From contig CM065700.1 in NCBI GenBank assembly GCA_017654935.2, forward strand, positions 49,912,991 to 49,976,990: 64,000 nt of DNA. Direction: 5' to 3'. Origin of the DNA: Phymorhynchus buccinoides. Its lineage: Eukaryota > Mollusca > Gastropoda > Neogastropoda > Raphitomidae. The notes beneath the pieces were generated by a model. It saw nothing but the letters and a program-made list of their open reading frames with translations. It had not been told where the DNA came from and made no database searches. Below are positions 24,472-35,877 of the stretch, piece by piece. Made by a program: the position numbers and the translations under genes. Every line of letters begins with the position of its first letter. The stretch's first letter is position 1.

Positions 24472-27043
24472 GTGAGGAGAGGGCTTATCTTCCCCTGTGG
24501 GAACCACACAGAGACAGGTGAGGGCAGGGATTATCTTCCCCTGAGGGAACCACACAGAGACAGAGGCAGGTGAGGGCAGGGATTATCTTCCCCTGTGGGA
24601 ACCACACAGAGACAGAGGCAGGTGAGGGCAGGGATTATCTTCCCCTGTGGGAACCACACAGAGACAGAGGCAGGTGAGGGGAGGGATTATCTTCCCCTGT
24701 GGGAACCACACACAGACAGAGGCAGGTGAGGAGAGGGATTATCTTCCCCTGTGGGAACCACACAGAGGCAGGTGAGGGCAGGGCTTATCTTCTCCTGTAG
24801 GAACCACACAGAGGCAGGTGAGCAGGACTTATCTTCTCCTGTAGGTCAGAGGCAGGTGAGGGCACTTATCTTCTCCAGGAACCACACAGAGGCAGGTGAG
24901 GGCAGGGCTTATCTTCTCCTGTGGGAACCACACAGAGGCAGGTGATGGCAGGGCTTATCTTCTCCTGTAGGAACCACACAGAGGCAGGTGAGGGCAGGGA
25001 TTATCTTCTCCTGTGGGAACCACACAGAGGCAGGTGATGGCAGGGCTTATCTTCTCCTGTGGGAACCACACAGAGGCAGGTGATGAGAGGGCTTATCTTC
25101 TCCTGTAGGAACCACACAGAGGCAGGTGATGAGAGGGCTTATCTTCTCCTGTGGGAACCACACAGAGGCAGGTGATGGCAGGGCTTATCTTCTCCTGTAG
25201 GAACCACACAGAGGCAGGTGATGAGAGGGCTTATCTTCTCCTGTGGGAACCACACAGAGGCAAGTTAGGGGAGGGCTTATCTTCTCCTGTAGGAACCACA
25301 CAGAGGCAGGTGATGAGAGGGCTTATCTTCTCCTGTGGGAACCACACAGAGGCAGGTGATGAGAGGGCTTATCTTCTCCTGTGGGAACCACACAGAGGCA
25401 GGTGATGGCAGGGCTTATCTTCTCCTGTGGGAACCACACAGAGGCAGGTGAGGGCAGGGCTTATCTTCTCCTGTAGGAACCACACAGAGGCAGGTGATGA
25501 GAGGGCTTATCTTCTCCTGTGGGAACCACACAGAGGCAGGTGATGAGAGGGCTTATCTTCTCCTGTGGGAACCACACAGAGGCAGGTGATGAGAGGGCTT
25601 ATCTTCTCCTGTAGGAACCACACAGAGGCAGGTGATGAGCAGGGCTTATCTTCTCCTGTAGGAACCACACAGAGGCAGGTGAGGGCAGGGCTTATCTTCT
25701 CCTGTAGGAACCACACAGAGGCAGGTGATGGCAGGGCTTATCTTCTCCTGTAGGAACCACACAGAGGCAGGTGATGGCAGGGCTTATCTTCTCCTGTAGG
25801 AACCACACAGAGGCAGGTGATGAGAGGGCTTATCTTCTCCTGTAGGAACCACACAGAGGCAGGTGATGAGAGGGCTTATCTTCTCCTGTAGGAACCACAC
25901 AGAGGCAGGTGATGAGAGGGCTTATCTTCTCCTGTAGGAACCACACAGAGGCAGGTGATGAGAGGGCTTATCTTCTCCTGTAGGAACCACACAGAGGCAG
26001 GTGAGGGCAGGACTTATCTTCTGAAAGAGAAAGTTAGGTAAAAGAGGATTGTATGCTGGAGCTCTGTGTGTGTGTGTGTTTGATAATTTTGTTTTATGTG
26101 AATTACATGTGCTTTATGTTATTTTACAAATTTGGATCTTCTGTATCTTACATCTTAGGTTATTACAAATGTCTTGCTTGTTTTCATTTGTATGTGCATG
26201 CCGAAAAACGAATTTCATCACTTGTTCGGAGACAATCAAAATTGTGGGATTGGAATTGTTTGTTTGTTGATGGTCTTTCGAGGATTGTAGTGAGGCTCGT
26301 GGTGACAGTGCAGACCTCCACCCAAGACATGCTTGTCGGAGTTGTCCACTGGAAACTGAAAAAAACATTGTCTGTTGACCCCAAGCAGATGAATGAAAGG
26401 TGTGTGTGTATTTTGTTTTTGTTTTTTCTCCTGAAACATGTGTGTGTTTTTGTCACAGGGTTAGAAACGCCCCCCTACCTTGGGCTGGATGGGAAGCCAG
26501 TGAACCTGACCCGCTTTATGGCCTTCCTGCAACAACAGGAATCCCACAGACAGTGGTGAGATGGTGTGTCTGTCTGTGTGTGTGTGTTGTGCAACTGTTC
26601 ATTTGTGCATGTATTACACATGGGGCACATGCGGAAGAAAAAAACCTAGGGGGTGGGGTCCCATGATGCGGGGGTGGGGGTGAGTGTATCCCATGATGCA
26701 AAGGGGTCCTGTTTCTGTGCAATATTGTGATGGGGTTATTGTTGGCAATGATCATTGCCATAATGATAATAAGTGATGATGATGGCGATGTTGATGTTCA
26801 TGGTGATGACAGGTGTCGTGACTCAGAGATGGCCTACCTACACTTGGTAACGGTACTAGTCCTAATTCTATAGGTCCTATGGCCTTTTGCATTGATGATG
26901 ATGATGGTGATGATCATGCTAATGAATGATACTGATGATAACATGATGATGATGATGATGATGATGATGACAGGTGTCGTGATGCAGAGATGGCCTATCT
27001 GTGCCTGGTGACAGTGCTGGTCCTAATGCTGTGGGTCCTGTGG

Positions 27044-27074
<31 letters not shown>

Positions 27075-27330
27075 GATGATGGTGTGTGATGATAATGGTG
27101 GTGATGACAGGTGTCGTGATGCAGAGATGGCCTACCTGTGCCTGGTGACAGTGCTGGTCCTAATGCTGTGGGTCCTGTGGTGATGATGATGATGATGATG
27201 ATGATGGGATGATGATGATGATGATGATGATGATGGTGATGATAATGGTGGTGATGACAGGTGTCGTGATGCAGAGATGGCCTACCTGTGCCTGGTGACA
27301 GTGCTGATCCTAATGCTGTGGGTCCTGTGG

Positions 27331-27362
<32 letters not shown>

Positions 27363-28900
27363 GTGATGATGATGGTGATGATGATGATGGTGATGATAAT
27401 GGTGGTGATGACAGGTGTCGTGATGCAGAGATGGCCTACCTGTGCCTGGTGACAGTGCTGATCCTAATGCTGTGGGTCCTGTGGTGATGATGATGATGGT
27501 GATGATGATGATGGTGATGATAATGGTGGTGATGACAGGTGTCGTGATGCAGAGATGGCCTACCTGTGCCTGGTGACAGTGCTGATCATCCTAATGCTGT
27601 GGGTCCTGTGGTGATGGTGATGATGATGATGGTGTGATGATGATGGTGATGATAATGGTGGTGATAACAGGTGTCGTGATGCAGAGATGGCCTACCTGTG
27701 CCTGGTGACAGTGCTGGTCCTAATGCTGTGGGTCCTGTGGTGATGGTGATGATGATGGTGATGATAATGGTGATGACAGGTGTCGTGATGCAGAGATGGC
27801 CTACCTGTGCCTGGTGACAGTGCTGGTCCTAATGCTGTGGGTCCTGTGGTGATGATGATGGTGATGATGGCGGTGATGATGATGGTGATGGTGATGATGA
27901 TGGTGGTGATGATGATGATGATGATAATGGTGGTGATGACAGGTGTCGTGATGCAGAGATGGCCTACCTGTGCCTGGTGACAGTGCTGGTCCTAATGCTG
28001 TGGGTCCTGTGGTACCTTGGAGGGATGAAGCGATGTCAGCACGAGTCGTACGAACTCACCCCTTTCTCTGAGTCCCAGCATCTCATCAGTGTCTACGGTG
28101 AGTGGTGGCTCTTGTGTTGGTAGGGCAGGTGGGTTAATATGTCACCCCTTTCTCCGAGTCCCAGCATCTCATCAGTTTCTACGGTGAGTGGTGGCTCTTG
28201 TGTTGGTGGGGCAGGCGGGTTAATATATCACTCCTTTCTCTGAGTTCCAGCATCTCATCAGTGTCTACGGTGAGTGGTAGCTCTTGTGTTGGTAGGGCAG
28301 GTGGGGATCGTGGGTGTTTGGGTCCCATCAGCTCCTTCGGGTGTTTCTTTCTCAGAGCTATTATTTTTCCAGAAATTATGTAAATTTAGATGAAAAGGAT
28401 GGGAGACATTCTTATTTTTAACATCAGAATGTTTTCCTGTTCTTCAAATCGTCTTGGCTTCAAAGTTTAATGGCAATAATTTATATTAATACTTAATATT
28501 TACTTTTTGTTCAGCAGTTTAAGATGTATCTACAACTTTTGAATTAATATGCAATGCAATGAGATGTTACCATTTTACCTGGTTATTTGTTGTTGTTTCT
28601 TACCACTGGAAATCTCTTCATTTCATTAGTGTGCTCCCGTGTGTTTTATCTTCCATCTTGAGAGACTACACGGAGTCAGAAAAAGACCTCCTTCCCATGT
28701 TTAGCAATTGTGTGTAGAGGTGCATCCTTGTTTTTGTTTCTTGCTTCTACACCTGTGGAAATCTTGTCATTCTAACGCAGAACTGTTGATTTTCTGTTCT
28801 GTGTTCAGAGGCAGTGAGAGGTCAAAGCAAATACCTGCCCATGTTCAACGAACCGGAATGGGAGGACGTGTTGATGAGTAACAGAGGCACCGACCCTTGA
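24308..28900 (+). CDS. 3' part of an unrecognised single-pass membrane protein gene (four exons seen)
   Basis: Exons 24308-24471, 26459-26555, 27943-28097 and 28809-28900 join in phase to a frame ending in TGA at 28898-28900 (169 codons plus stop). Content: a hydrophilic Gln/Gly-rich stretch; GLETPPYLGLDGKPVNLTRF and a Gln-rich helix; a hydrophobic segment MAYLCLVTVLVLMLWVLWYL; a basic stop-transfer (Gly-Gly-Met-Lys-Arg-Cys); and a cytosolic tail with SESQHLISVYEAVRGQSKYL and Asn-Glu-Pro-Glu-Trp-Glu-Asp-Val. Topology is probably type I, C-terminus inside (positive-inside rule, inference). The 5' end is not found; an ATG in exon A (Met-Ala-Pro-Val-Gly) is possible but unproven. No family recognised. 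Arrays copied from exon borders sit at three of its exon edges. Confidence 0.75.
24472..26020 (+). repeat. Approx. 46-bp array carrying exon A 3' edge and donor (about 33 copies)
   Basis: Each unit repeats the exon end gaaccacacagaggcag followed by GTGATG or GTGAGG, then cttatcttctcctgtag. The latter creates a pyrimidine-rich acceptor before the next copy, so each unit resembles a 17-nt microexon with acceptor and donor. The first units keep the exon's gagacagaggcag form; later ones have lost six bases. Confidence 0.92.
26459..26555 (+). CDS. Unknown membrane protein, exon B
   Basis: Acceptor tgtcacag and donor GTGAGA, phases 1 in and 2 out. It encodes GLETPPYLGLDGKPVNLTRF and Met-Ala-Phe-Leu-Gln-Gln-Gln-Glu-Ser-His-Arg-Gln-Trp. 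NLT is a potential N-glycosylation site, consistent with an extracytosolic position before the membrane helix. Confidence 0.8.
26760..27942 (+). repeat. Array of eight partial copies of exon C (acceptor plus membrane-helix codons)
   Basis: Copies start after acceptor gacag at 26813, 26974, 27111, 27261, 27415, 27539, 27671 and 27780, separated by (GAT)n runs of different length. Each repeats gtgtcgtgatgcagagatgg through the Leu-Met-Leu-Trp-Val-Leu-Trp codons, then TGA from the GAT run. The first copy is diverged; the others are nearly identical. The real exon follows at 27943. Confidence 0.92.
27943..28097 (+). CDS. Unknown membrane protein, exon C (transmembrane helix)
   Basis: Acceptor gatgacag and donor GTGAGT. 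It encodes Cys-Arg-Asp-Ala-Glu, the hydrophobic helix of about 20 residues, Gly-Gly-Met-Lys-Arg-Cys-Gln-His-Glu-Ser-Tyr and SESQHLISVY. Only this copy reads past the helix into the tail. Confidence 0.85.
28050..28290 (+). repeat. 86-bp repeat carrying exon C 3' edge and donor (3 copies)
   Basis: Donor GTGAGTGG occurs at 28098, 28184 and 28270, each preceded by the cagcatctcatcagtntcta exon end. The first is the real exon border. Confidence 0.9.
28809..28900 (+). CDS. Unknown membrane protein, last exon (cytosolic tail, stop)
   Basis: Acceptor tgtgttcag. It encodes Glu-Ala-Val-Arg-Gly-Gln-Ser-Lys-Tyr-Leu-Pro-Met-Phe-Asn-Glu-Pro-Glu-Trp-Glu-Asp, then Asn-Arg-Gly-Thr-Asp-Pro-stop. No AATAAA hexamer was seen in the following kilobase. 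Confidence 0.8.
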
Positions 28901-29009
28901 CCTTGACCTCACTGCAGTCATCACCAACATCAAAACCACTCATCTTTGTCTCTTGATGTTATATGGAAAGGGATGAATTTTGCAAATCATATCAGAGGTT
29001 TTGGATCTT

Positions 29010-29690
29010 TACCAGCCGCGAACGAAGTTAGCGAAGCGGGTAATGTTTTCAGTGGATTCTGAAGCCGACTATCCGACTATGTTAACATGATAACGTTTGA
29101 ACGGAGGGACCTAGGGAGCTCAAATTTTGCATGCAGATAGGTACTAAGAATATATAGGCCAAGTTCTAAAATGAAGGTCAAAGGTCAAGGTCATGAGCCA
29201 AAAATGCCGAACACCTGGCACGATAACACAGGGACCTAGGACGCTAAAATTTTGCTTGCGGATAGGTACTAAAGATATCTAGGCCAAGTTCCAGAAATGG
29301 TCAAAGGTCAAGGTCAATGGCGCCGATAATGCTGCCGAGCACCTGGCACAATAACGATTGGACGGAGGGATCTAGGACGCTCAAATTTTGCATGCAGATA
29401 AGTACTCAAAAATGAAGGTCAAAGGTCAAGGTCACTGCCAAACACCTGGCTGATAACGGAGGGACCTAGGATGCTCAAATTTTGCATGCGGATAAGTACT
29501 CAAAAATGAAGGTCAAAGGTCAAGGTCACTGCCAAACACCTGGCTGATAACGGAGGGACCTAGGATGCTCAAATTTTGCATGCGGATAGGTACTAAAGAT
29601 ATGTAGGCCAAGTTAAAAAATGGTAAAATGTCAAGGTCACTGGTGCCGGAAATGCTGCCACATGGCTGGTAATCTAGCATCTTAACGCTC
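29010..29690. repeat. Interspersed family D, internally repeated copy with AGGTCA clusters
   Basis: Starts accagccgcgaacgaag and contains four to five repeats of a unit with ggagggacctagg, aaattttgcatgcggatagg and aaggtcaaaggtcaaggtca. It is the inverse of the 14270 copy. Confidence 0.75.
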
Positions 29691-30424
29691 TAGTTTTGGA
29701 TGTGCTTTCCATTTCTCTGTGCTTATTTTGTCCTTTGCCGATCTACGATCGCAAAGGAGTCTATTTTCGTTCCGTTTTTTAGTTCTTTTTCTTTCTGTCT
29801 GTCCCAAGGATCTCCCAAACCGCTTCACATTTTGTGTGGTGGTGTGTCACCATGAGAGGAAGGCATTCGCGCAAAATGTTTCGCCGTCCTGACCTTGTTT
29901 TTAAAAAAATTTACTACTGTCATTTTTAGTTTGTTACGTCTTCACCTACACCTCAACATATGTTAAGTTTTTAAAGACAAAATCTTTTTTTTTTTACTCA
30001 TTAATCATTTTTTGTGCATCTAGTATGGTGATGGATTTTTTTGGGTGTGTGAAAATTGAAAAAGCCATTGTTATTATAAACTGTTGGGATGTACCCTACA
30101 TATCCAGGGCAAAGCATCTCCACTGTCAACACGTCATCCCAGCCCTCCTGAATAGCACATGCCTCCTGTGCTATCTGGAAGTCATGGGTGGAAACGACAG
30201 ACTGCATGTAAAGTGTTGTGGTTTTTGTACTAAAATATTTTGAATGGTTTCCATATTGTATATATTTGAAGATGGTCATGGTTACTTGAAAAGTTATCTT
30301 GGATCAAGCCATTAGGATTTTGCCTGTTGTGTAAAATGCTAAGACTACACTAAGGTGAAGAAAAGCACTATAAAAATGCTTCAACATTATTTTCTATTGT
30401 GGTCTCGACATTAGTCATTGGTGT
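29691..30424. other. Intergenic, no gene seen
   Basis: AT-rich. A block at 30080-30180 (gggatgtaccct, gggcaaagcatctccac) resembles 63305-63400 and may be another dispersed repeat. Confidence 0.4.
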
Positions 30425-30660
30425 CGTTATAAGAGATGTGGCCGGTTGGTTAGAGTCGCCGCTCGTAATCCAAACGGGTTTGCGAGTGCGCTGGTTCGAA
30501 CCCAGCTGTTCACGGTGTTGTATCCTTGGGAAAGATACTTTACTCCTATTTCCTGGTCCTTCGGATGAGACCTAAAACCGAGGTCCAAAAAAAAAAATAA
30601 AAGTCTAAACGAAGACATGTGCGAACGCACGCACAAGATCTTGCGCACACGTTAAAGAAC
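30425..30660 (+). mobile_element. tRNA-derived SINE
   Basis: A-box tggccggttggttagagtcg and B-box tggttcgaaccca at pol III spacing, then a tccttcggatgagacctaaa core of the Deu/V-SINE kind, an A-run, and a tail with gatcttgcgcacacgttaaa. Confidence 0.85.
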
Positions 30661-31345
30661 TTTGGGGTGTGGGGAAGGATAGTGGAATGTATGACACGAA
30701 CTCCCATTCCACTATTCGGTAGGAGTAGGCCGTGTGTGCCGGTGGAATGGATGACACGAACTCACAAAGCATGCATCCTGTGCGCCAAGAGCAGTCTAAA
30801 CAAAGACTTTGGGTGTGGGGCAGGATAGTGGCAGGATGGATGACACGAACTCACATAGCATGCATCCTGTGCGCCAAGCAGCAGTCTAAACAAAGACTTT
30901 GGGCGTGGGGCAGGATAAACATCCCCCATGTTGTGCCGGTGGAATGGATGACACGAACTCACAAAGCATGCATCCTGTGCGCCAAGAGCAGTCTAAACAA
31001 AGACTTTGGGTGTGGGGCAGGATAGTGGAATGGATGACACGAACTCACATAGCATGCATCCTGTGCGCCAAGAGCAGTCTAAACAAAGACTTTGGGCGTG
31101 GGGCAGGATAAACATCCCCATGTTGTGCCGGTGGAATGGATGACACGAAGTCACAAAGCATGCATCCTGTGCGCCAAGAGCAGTCTAAACAAAGACTTTG
31201 GGCGTGGGGCAGGATAAACATCCCCATGTTGTGCGTGGGGCAGGATAGTGGAATGGATGACACGAACTCACAAAGCATGCATCCTGTGCGCCAAGAGCAG
31301 TCTAAACAAAGACTTTGGGTGTGGGGCAGGATAAACATCCTCAAT
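30660..31345 (+). repeat. Minisatellite grown in the SINE tail (about 80-110 bp units, 7-8 copies)
   Basis: Units contain atggatgacacgaactcaca, gcatgcatcctgtgcgccaa and agcagtctaaacaaagactt. Some units carry an extra aaacatcccc-atgttgtgc insert. Confidence 0.9.
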
Positions 31346-31606
31346 CGGAAAAAGAAGAATGGTTCTGCCATGTTGGTTTCAAACTTCTTACCCAGTTACT
31401 GAGAAACATTTCTTCCCCATTTAATATTATCTCATGGACAGGGGACTGTTTGAACTTTTCATGACAACAGAATTACATGGCTATCAGGTTATGCAACGAT
31501 ATCATTTCACTTTTATGACACTCAGAATGCTGTCTTCACAAAATCTGCCAGTGATTAAGGGATGTTATAAAACAAAGGATAAATCTAGTCCTTGTTTCTT
31601 ACAGTA

Positions 31607-32683
31607 CAGTCGACCCCCTCTTTTAAGACCTTCAAAAAATCTTGAAAAATCGGTCGTAAAAGAGGGGGGTCTTAAATCAGGGGTGACCAAAACAATGCAC
31701 TCAGTGACTCACTACACCGTATATGACGCACAGCACATGCATACACTAGAACTAAAACATGCTTTCTCCGTCATTCTTGAATGAAACATCGCGGTCTAGC
31801 TAATATACGAAAACGGGCTAAAACGGAAAGTGTGCTCGCGGCCCGTGTTGCACTCACACACAAACTACACATAACAACAGTACAGACCTAATTTTCGCCA
31901 TTTTACGCTCTGGCAGTTCATTTTCAATCACAGTTTGCACACACGGAACTTTTACCGCGCATACAACTCGGCTGACAAAATGGCGCCGCACACACCGCAA
32001 ATACGAAATCACGGCAAACGCTAATACGCCAGCTGCTTTCATTTATCGGATTTTGTGCGTTGTTTGCATTCAGTGAGTGTTTCAGTGCACGCACTAACGC
32101 CGATTTATCAGTTTGATAATGGAAAGGAGCTGCTTTTCAACTTATTTTTTGTAAAGTGAGACCATTCACTGAGTTCCAACTTATGGAGTGTGACCGATCA
32201 CCTAGTTTCAACTTGGGAGTTGACTTCGCATTTAGGCCTACGTGTGCACAGAGTTCGTAAAGATCGACACGATCGCGACCGTTTCAGTTCAAACTTTGAT
32301 CATAAACTGCTCAGTGATGACACATGTGCATAAAAGTGGTGATATTTAGTGGTCAGATCGTGATATCGCTGATTAAATTCTTCAATTTCGGCATGAGAAC
32401 GGTTCGTTTTTACCGAGATTGACCTAACAACAGTGGTACCCCAGCTGTGCGTCGGCTCGAACTGAGGCAGAGAAGGATAGATATCATCGTTTTTGCGACT
32501 GATAATTGTCAGAATGTGTTGCATCGGTCGTAAAATCAACAAGATTTACGGTCGTAAAACGCGTTAGAGGGGGAGTCGTAAATGAGGAGGCAAGTTTAGA
32601 AGAAAAACGATCCGTCATTCATATTTCAGTCGTAAAAGAGGGGAGGTCGTAATTCAGAGGGCCGTTCGTGAGGGGGTCGACTG
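31607..32683. mobile_element. Non-autonomous pogo-like DNA transposon, 1,077 bp
   Basis: Termini CAGTCGACCCCCTC and GAGGGGGTCGACTG are exact 14-bp inverted repeats flanked by TA at 31605-31606 and 32684-32685. Subterminal gtcgtaaaagagggg motifs occur at both ends. No transposase frame. CAGT-type ends with TA duplication are typical of the Tc1/mariner-pogo group. Confidence 0.88.
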
Positions 32684-32904
32684 TACTGTTATTGGTCATC
32701 ATTATGTTGTTGTTTTGTTTTGCTGAACAGAAAAGTTTCTGATATTCTAGTCTGTTTGTCTGACAGTTTTTCAACGTTAGTCTCCTATGTTAAAGTAACA
32801 TGAGTGATGCTTTGTACACCGTGTCTAGCAGGATAACCAACAAAGATTGGAAGAGACGGGCAAAGTGAAGGATTTTGTTAATCTTGCTCAAGTGTTTGTG
32901 TGTG

Positions 32905-33465
32905 TGTATGCATGCAATGCTTCTTCCTCTTGCATATAGCGTCCTCCATGAAGGATTTGCTTTGGGGGATGGATATACATGTGCATGCATGTAATGTTTC
33001 TTCCTCTTGCATATAGCGTCCTCCATGAAGGATTTGCTTTGGGGGATGGATATACATGTGCATGCATGTAATGCTTCTTCCTCTTGCATATAGCGTCCTC
33101 CATGAAGGATTTTGCTTTGGGGGATGGATATACATGTGCATGCATGTAATGCTTCTTCCTCTTGCATATAGCGTCCTCCATGAAGGATTTTGCTTTGGGG
33201 GATGGATATACATGTGCATGCATGTAATGCTTCTTCCTCTTGCATATAGCGTCCTCCATGAAGGATTTTGCTTTGGGGGATGGATATACATGTGCATGCA
33301 TGTAATGCTTCTTCCTCTTGCATATAGCGTCCTCCATGAAGGATTTGCTTTGGGGGATGGATATACATGTGCATGCATGTAATGCTTCTTCCTCTTGCAT
33401 ATAGCGTCCTCCATGAAGGATTTTGCTTTGGGGGATGGATATACATGTGCATGCATGCAATGTTT
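32905..33465. repeat. 72/73-bp minisatellite, about 8 copies
   Basis: Unit contains gcttcttcctcttgcatata, gcgtcctccatgaaggat and ggggatggatatacatgtgc. A run-length difference (gattt or gatttt) separates two unit types. Confidence 0.93.
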
Positions 33466-33723
33466 TTGGGTCGCAAGTGTGTGTCTGTGTCTGTGCGTTT
33501 TCAGCAATTTGTATTGTATTTTTTATTGCATTGCATTATATTTCATGGTATGCCTATTTTTGGTGACACTGGATTCACACAGGATTCTGTAACATTTGGG
33601 TTTTTCTTGTGTTCCCAAAGGCACAAAAACTGACAGTCAACTCTTTTGATAGACAGAATGGTATTTGATGCGAGCATGATGGATAGTGGAATACTAGTTG
33701 TTTTTTTAGCTCTCTCTTTACTA

Positions 33724-34114
33724 TCGTACGCTATAGCGTACCTGATGTACACAAGCGTTCCATACTAGGCGGGTTTGCATCATTACATACAAAATATTTA
33801 AAAAATAATGCTTAACCGCAGTTTTGAAAATTTGCGGTATTGTTTATAATAATAAAACCTAGCATATGTTATAATTCCAAAGTAAAATTTTTTATTATTA
33901 GCAGATTTTTAAAAACGCATGACAAAGAAGACGAAGAGAGGGGTAGTGATTCGTTTTCATTCATTGCGGTACTAAAAATAGACGGAAAGTGATTTCATTG
34001 GTTGAAAACTATTAAGGGACCATAGAGGAACACTTCTATACCAGTTTGGGTTGCCAGGCTTCGCGGGGTTGTGAATTGTGAATGGTTAAACGCTGTGTAC
34101 GCTATAGCGTACGA
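33724..34114. mobile_element. MITE with palindromic termini, about 390 bp
   Basis: TCGTACGCTATAGCGTAC at 33724-33741 and its complement at 34097-34114. The core GTACGCTATAGCGTAC is itself a perfect palindrome. AT-rich interior, no coding capacity. Confidence 0.8.
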
Positions 34115-34429
34115 TTAGTATTGAACGGTTGTAAAGGGAAGCAATCGGCCAGTAAAGAGTGTGTTAAGATTCGATTCGAAAGATCTTGCACTTTTAGGGT
34201 TTGAATCAGATTTAGTTTACCTACAAGAAAAAAAATTCTTCTGTATTCAGAACTGATTTTAGATACTGGATTCCATGTCCTCCAGATTACCAAAAAAAAA
34301 AAAAATAGTTTCTGTTAATTTATAACACATTCAGCATTTGTTTTCGTCTCTGATTTTGACTTGAGTGAAAATCAAATAAATCATTTCATATTTGTACAGA
34401 ACATAACTCTTTAAAGATGATAATTACAT

Positions 34430-34844
34430 TTTATGAGGGTTGGGGGAATATACAGTGTAATCATGTCTCATTTTGGCACATGTTTGTTCATTTTCTCTCA
34501 TTTTATTTGGACAATGGTTGAGGTGATTGTCTTGGAAAGGGTCAGTATATTTGTCTTACACAAACTTTTGGTGTGGTGCCATTCATGCATGCAGCCCTCC
34601 CCCTATCTTTTTCTCCCAGCTCATGAGAGTGGTGTATCTATCTTTGTTCCAGTGTGCATTGGTTTTATTATTGTGAGAAAGTTTGTACACAGCTTATAAA
34701 TTGCGCATAAGTCAAAGCTACTCACATTTGTCGTTTATTATTTATTTACTTAGTCTTTATTTATTTATGTAGAGAAAGCATTACATTTACCATGAAGCTT
34801 GATGAACAAAGTTTGCTCTTTTTTTGTGGTTTGGGGACATCTAC
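34430..34844. other. Intergenic, no gene seen
   Basis: T-rich; the plus-strand frame has no recognised motifs. Confidence 0.35.
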
Positions 34845-35865
34845 CGTATTATTGGGACTATAAGGCGATGGTTTTTCCCAGATGTACCCCCCTGCGCCTT
34901 ATGACTAATAAAATAGTAAGAAAATATAACATCATTTGAAATGGGGTAACATTGGGGGCGCGCCTTATGACTAATACAATAGTAAAGAAAATATAACATC
35001 ATTTGAAATAGGGTAACATTGGGGGCGCGCCTTATGACTAATACAATAGTAAGAAAATATAACATCATTTGAAATGGGGTAACATTGGGGGCGCGCCTTA
35101 TGACTAATACAATAGTAAGAAAATATAACATCATTTGAAATGGGGTAACATTGGGGGCGCGCCTTATGACTAATACAATAGTAAGAAAATATAACATCAT
35201 TTTGAAATGGGGGTAACATTGGGGGCGCGCCTTATGACTAATAGAATAGTAAGAAAATATAACATCATCTGAAATGGGGTAACATTGGGGGCGCGCCTTA
35301 TGACTAATACAATAGTAAGAAAATATAACATCATCTGAAATGGGGTAACATTGGGGGCGCGCCTTATGACTAATACAATAGTAAGAAAATATAACATCAT
35401 CTGAAATGGGGTAACATTGGGGGCGCGCCTTATGACTAATAGAATAGTAAGAAAATATAACATCATCTGAAATGGGGTAACATTGGGGGCACGCCTTATG
35501 ACTAATACAATAGTAAGAAAATATAACATCATCTGAAATGGGGTAACATTGGGGGCGCGCCTTATGACTAATACAATAGTAAGAAAATATAACATCATCT
35601 GAAAATGGGGTAACATTGGGGGCGCGCCTTATGACTAATACAATAGTAAGAAAATATAACATCATCTGAAATGGGGTAACATTGGGGGCGCGCCTTATGA
35701 CTAATAGAATAGTAAGAAAATATAACATCATCTGAAATGGGGTAACATTGGGGGCGCGCCTTATGACTAATACAATAGTAAGAAAATATAACATCATCTG
35801 GAATGGGGTAACATTGGGGGCGCGCCTTATGCAAAGGCCTTAAAGTCAGAAAAATATGGTCTGTG
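34845..35865. mobile_element. MITE family F, copy 2, with internal 64-bp array (about 14 copies)
   Basis: Starts ccgtattattgggactataa and ends gtcagaaaaatatgg as in copies 1 and 3, but its interior (gcgccttatgactaatacaa, gtaagaaaatataacatcat, ggggtaacattggggg) is tandemly amplified. The array thus formed inside an inserted element. Confidence 0.85.
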
Positions 35866-35877
35866 AAATGTGATTCT

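Noticed and set aside
32790..33507. Open frames of about 200 codons (minus)
   Set aside because: 72/73-bp minisatellite read in several frames, no recognisable domain.
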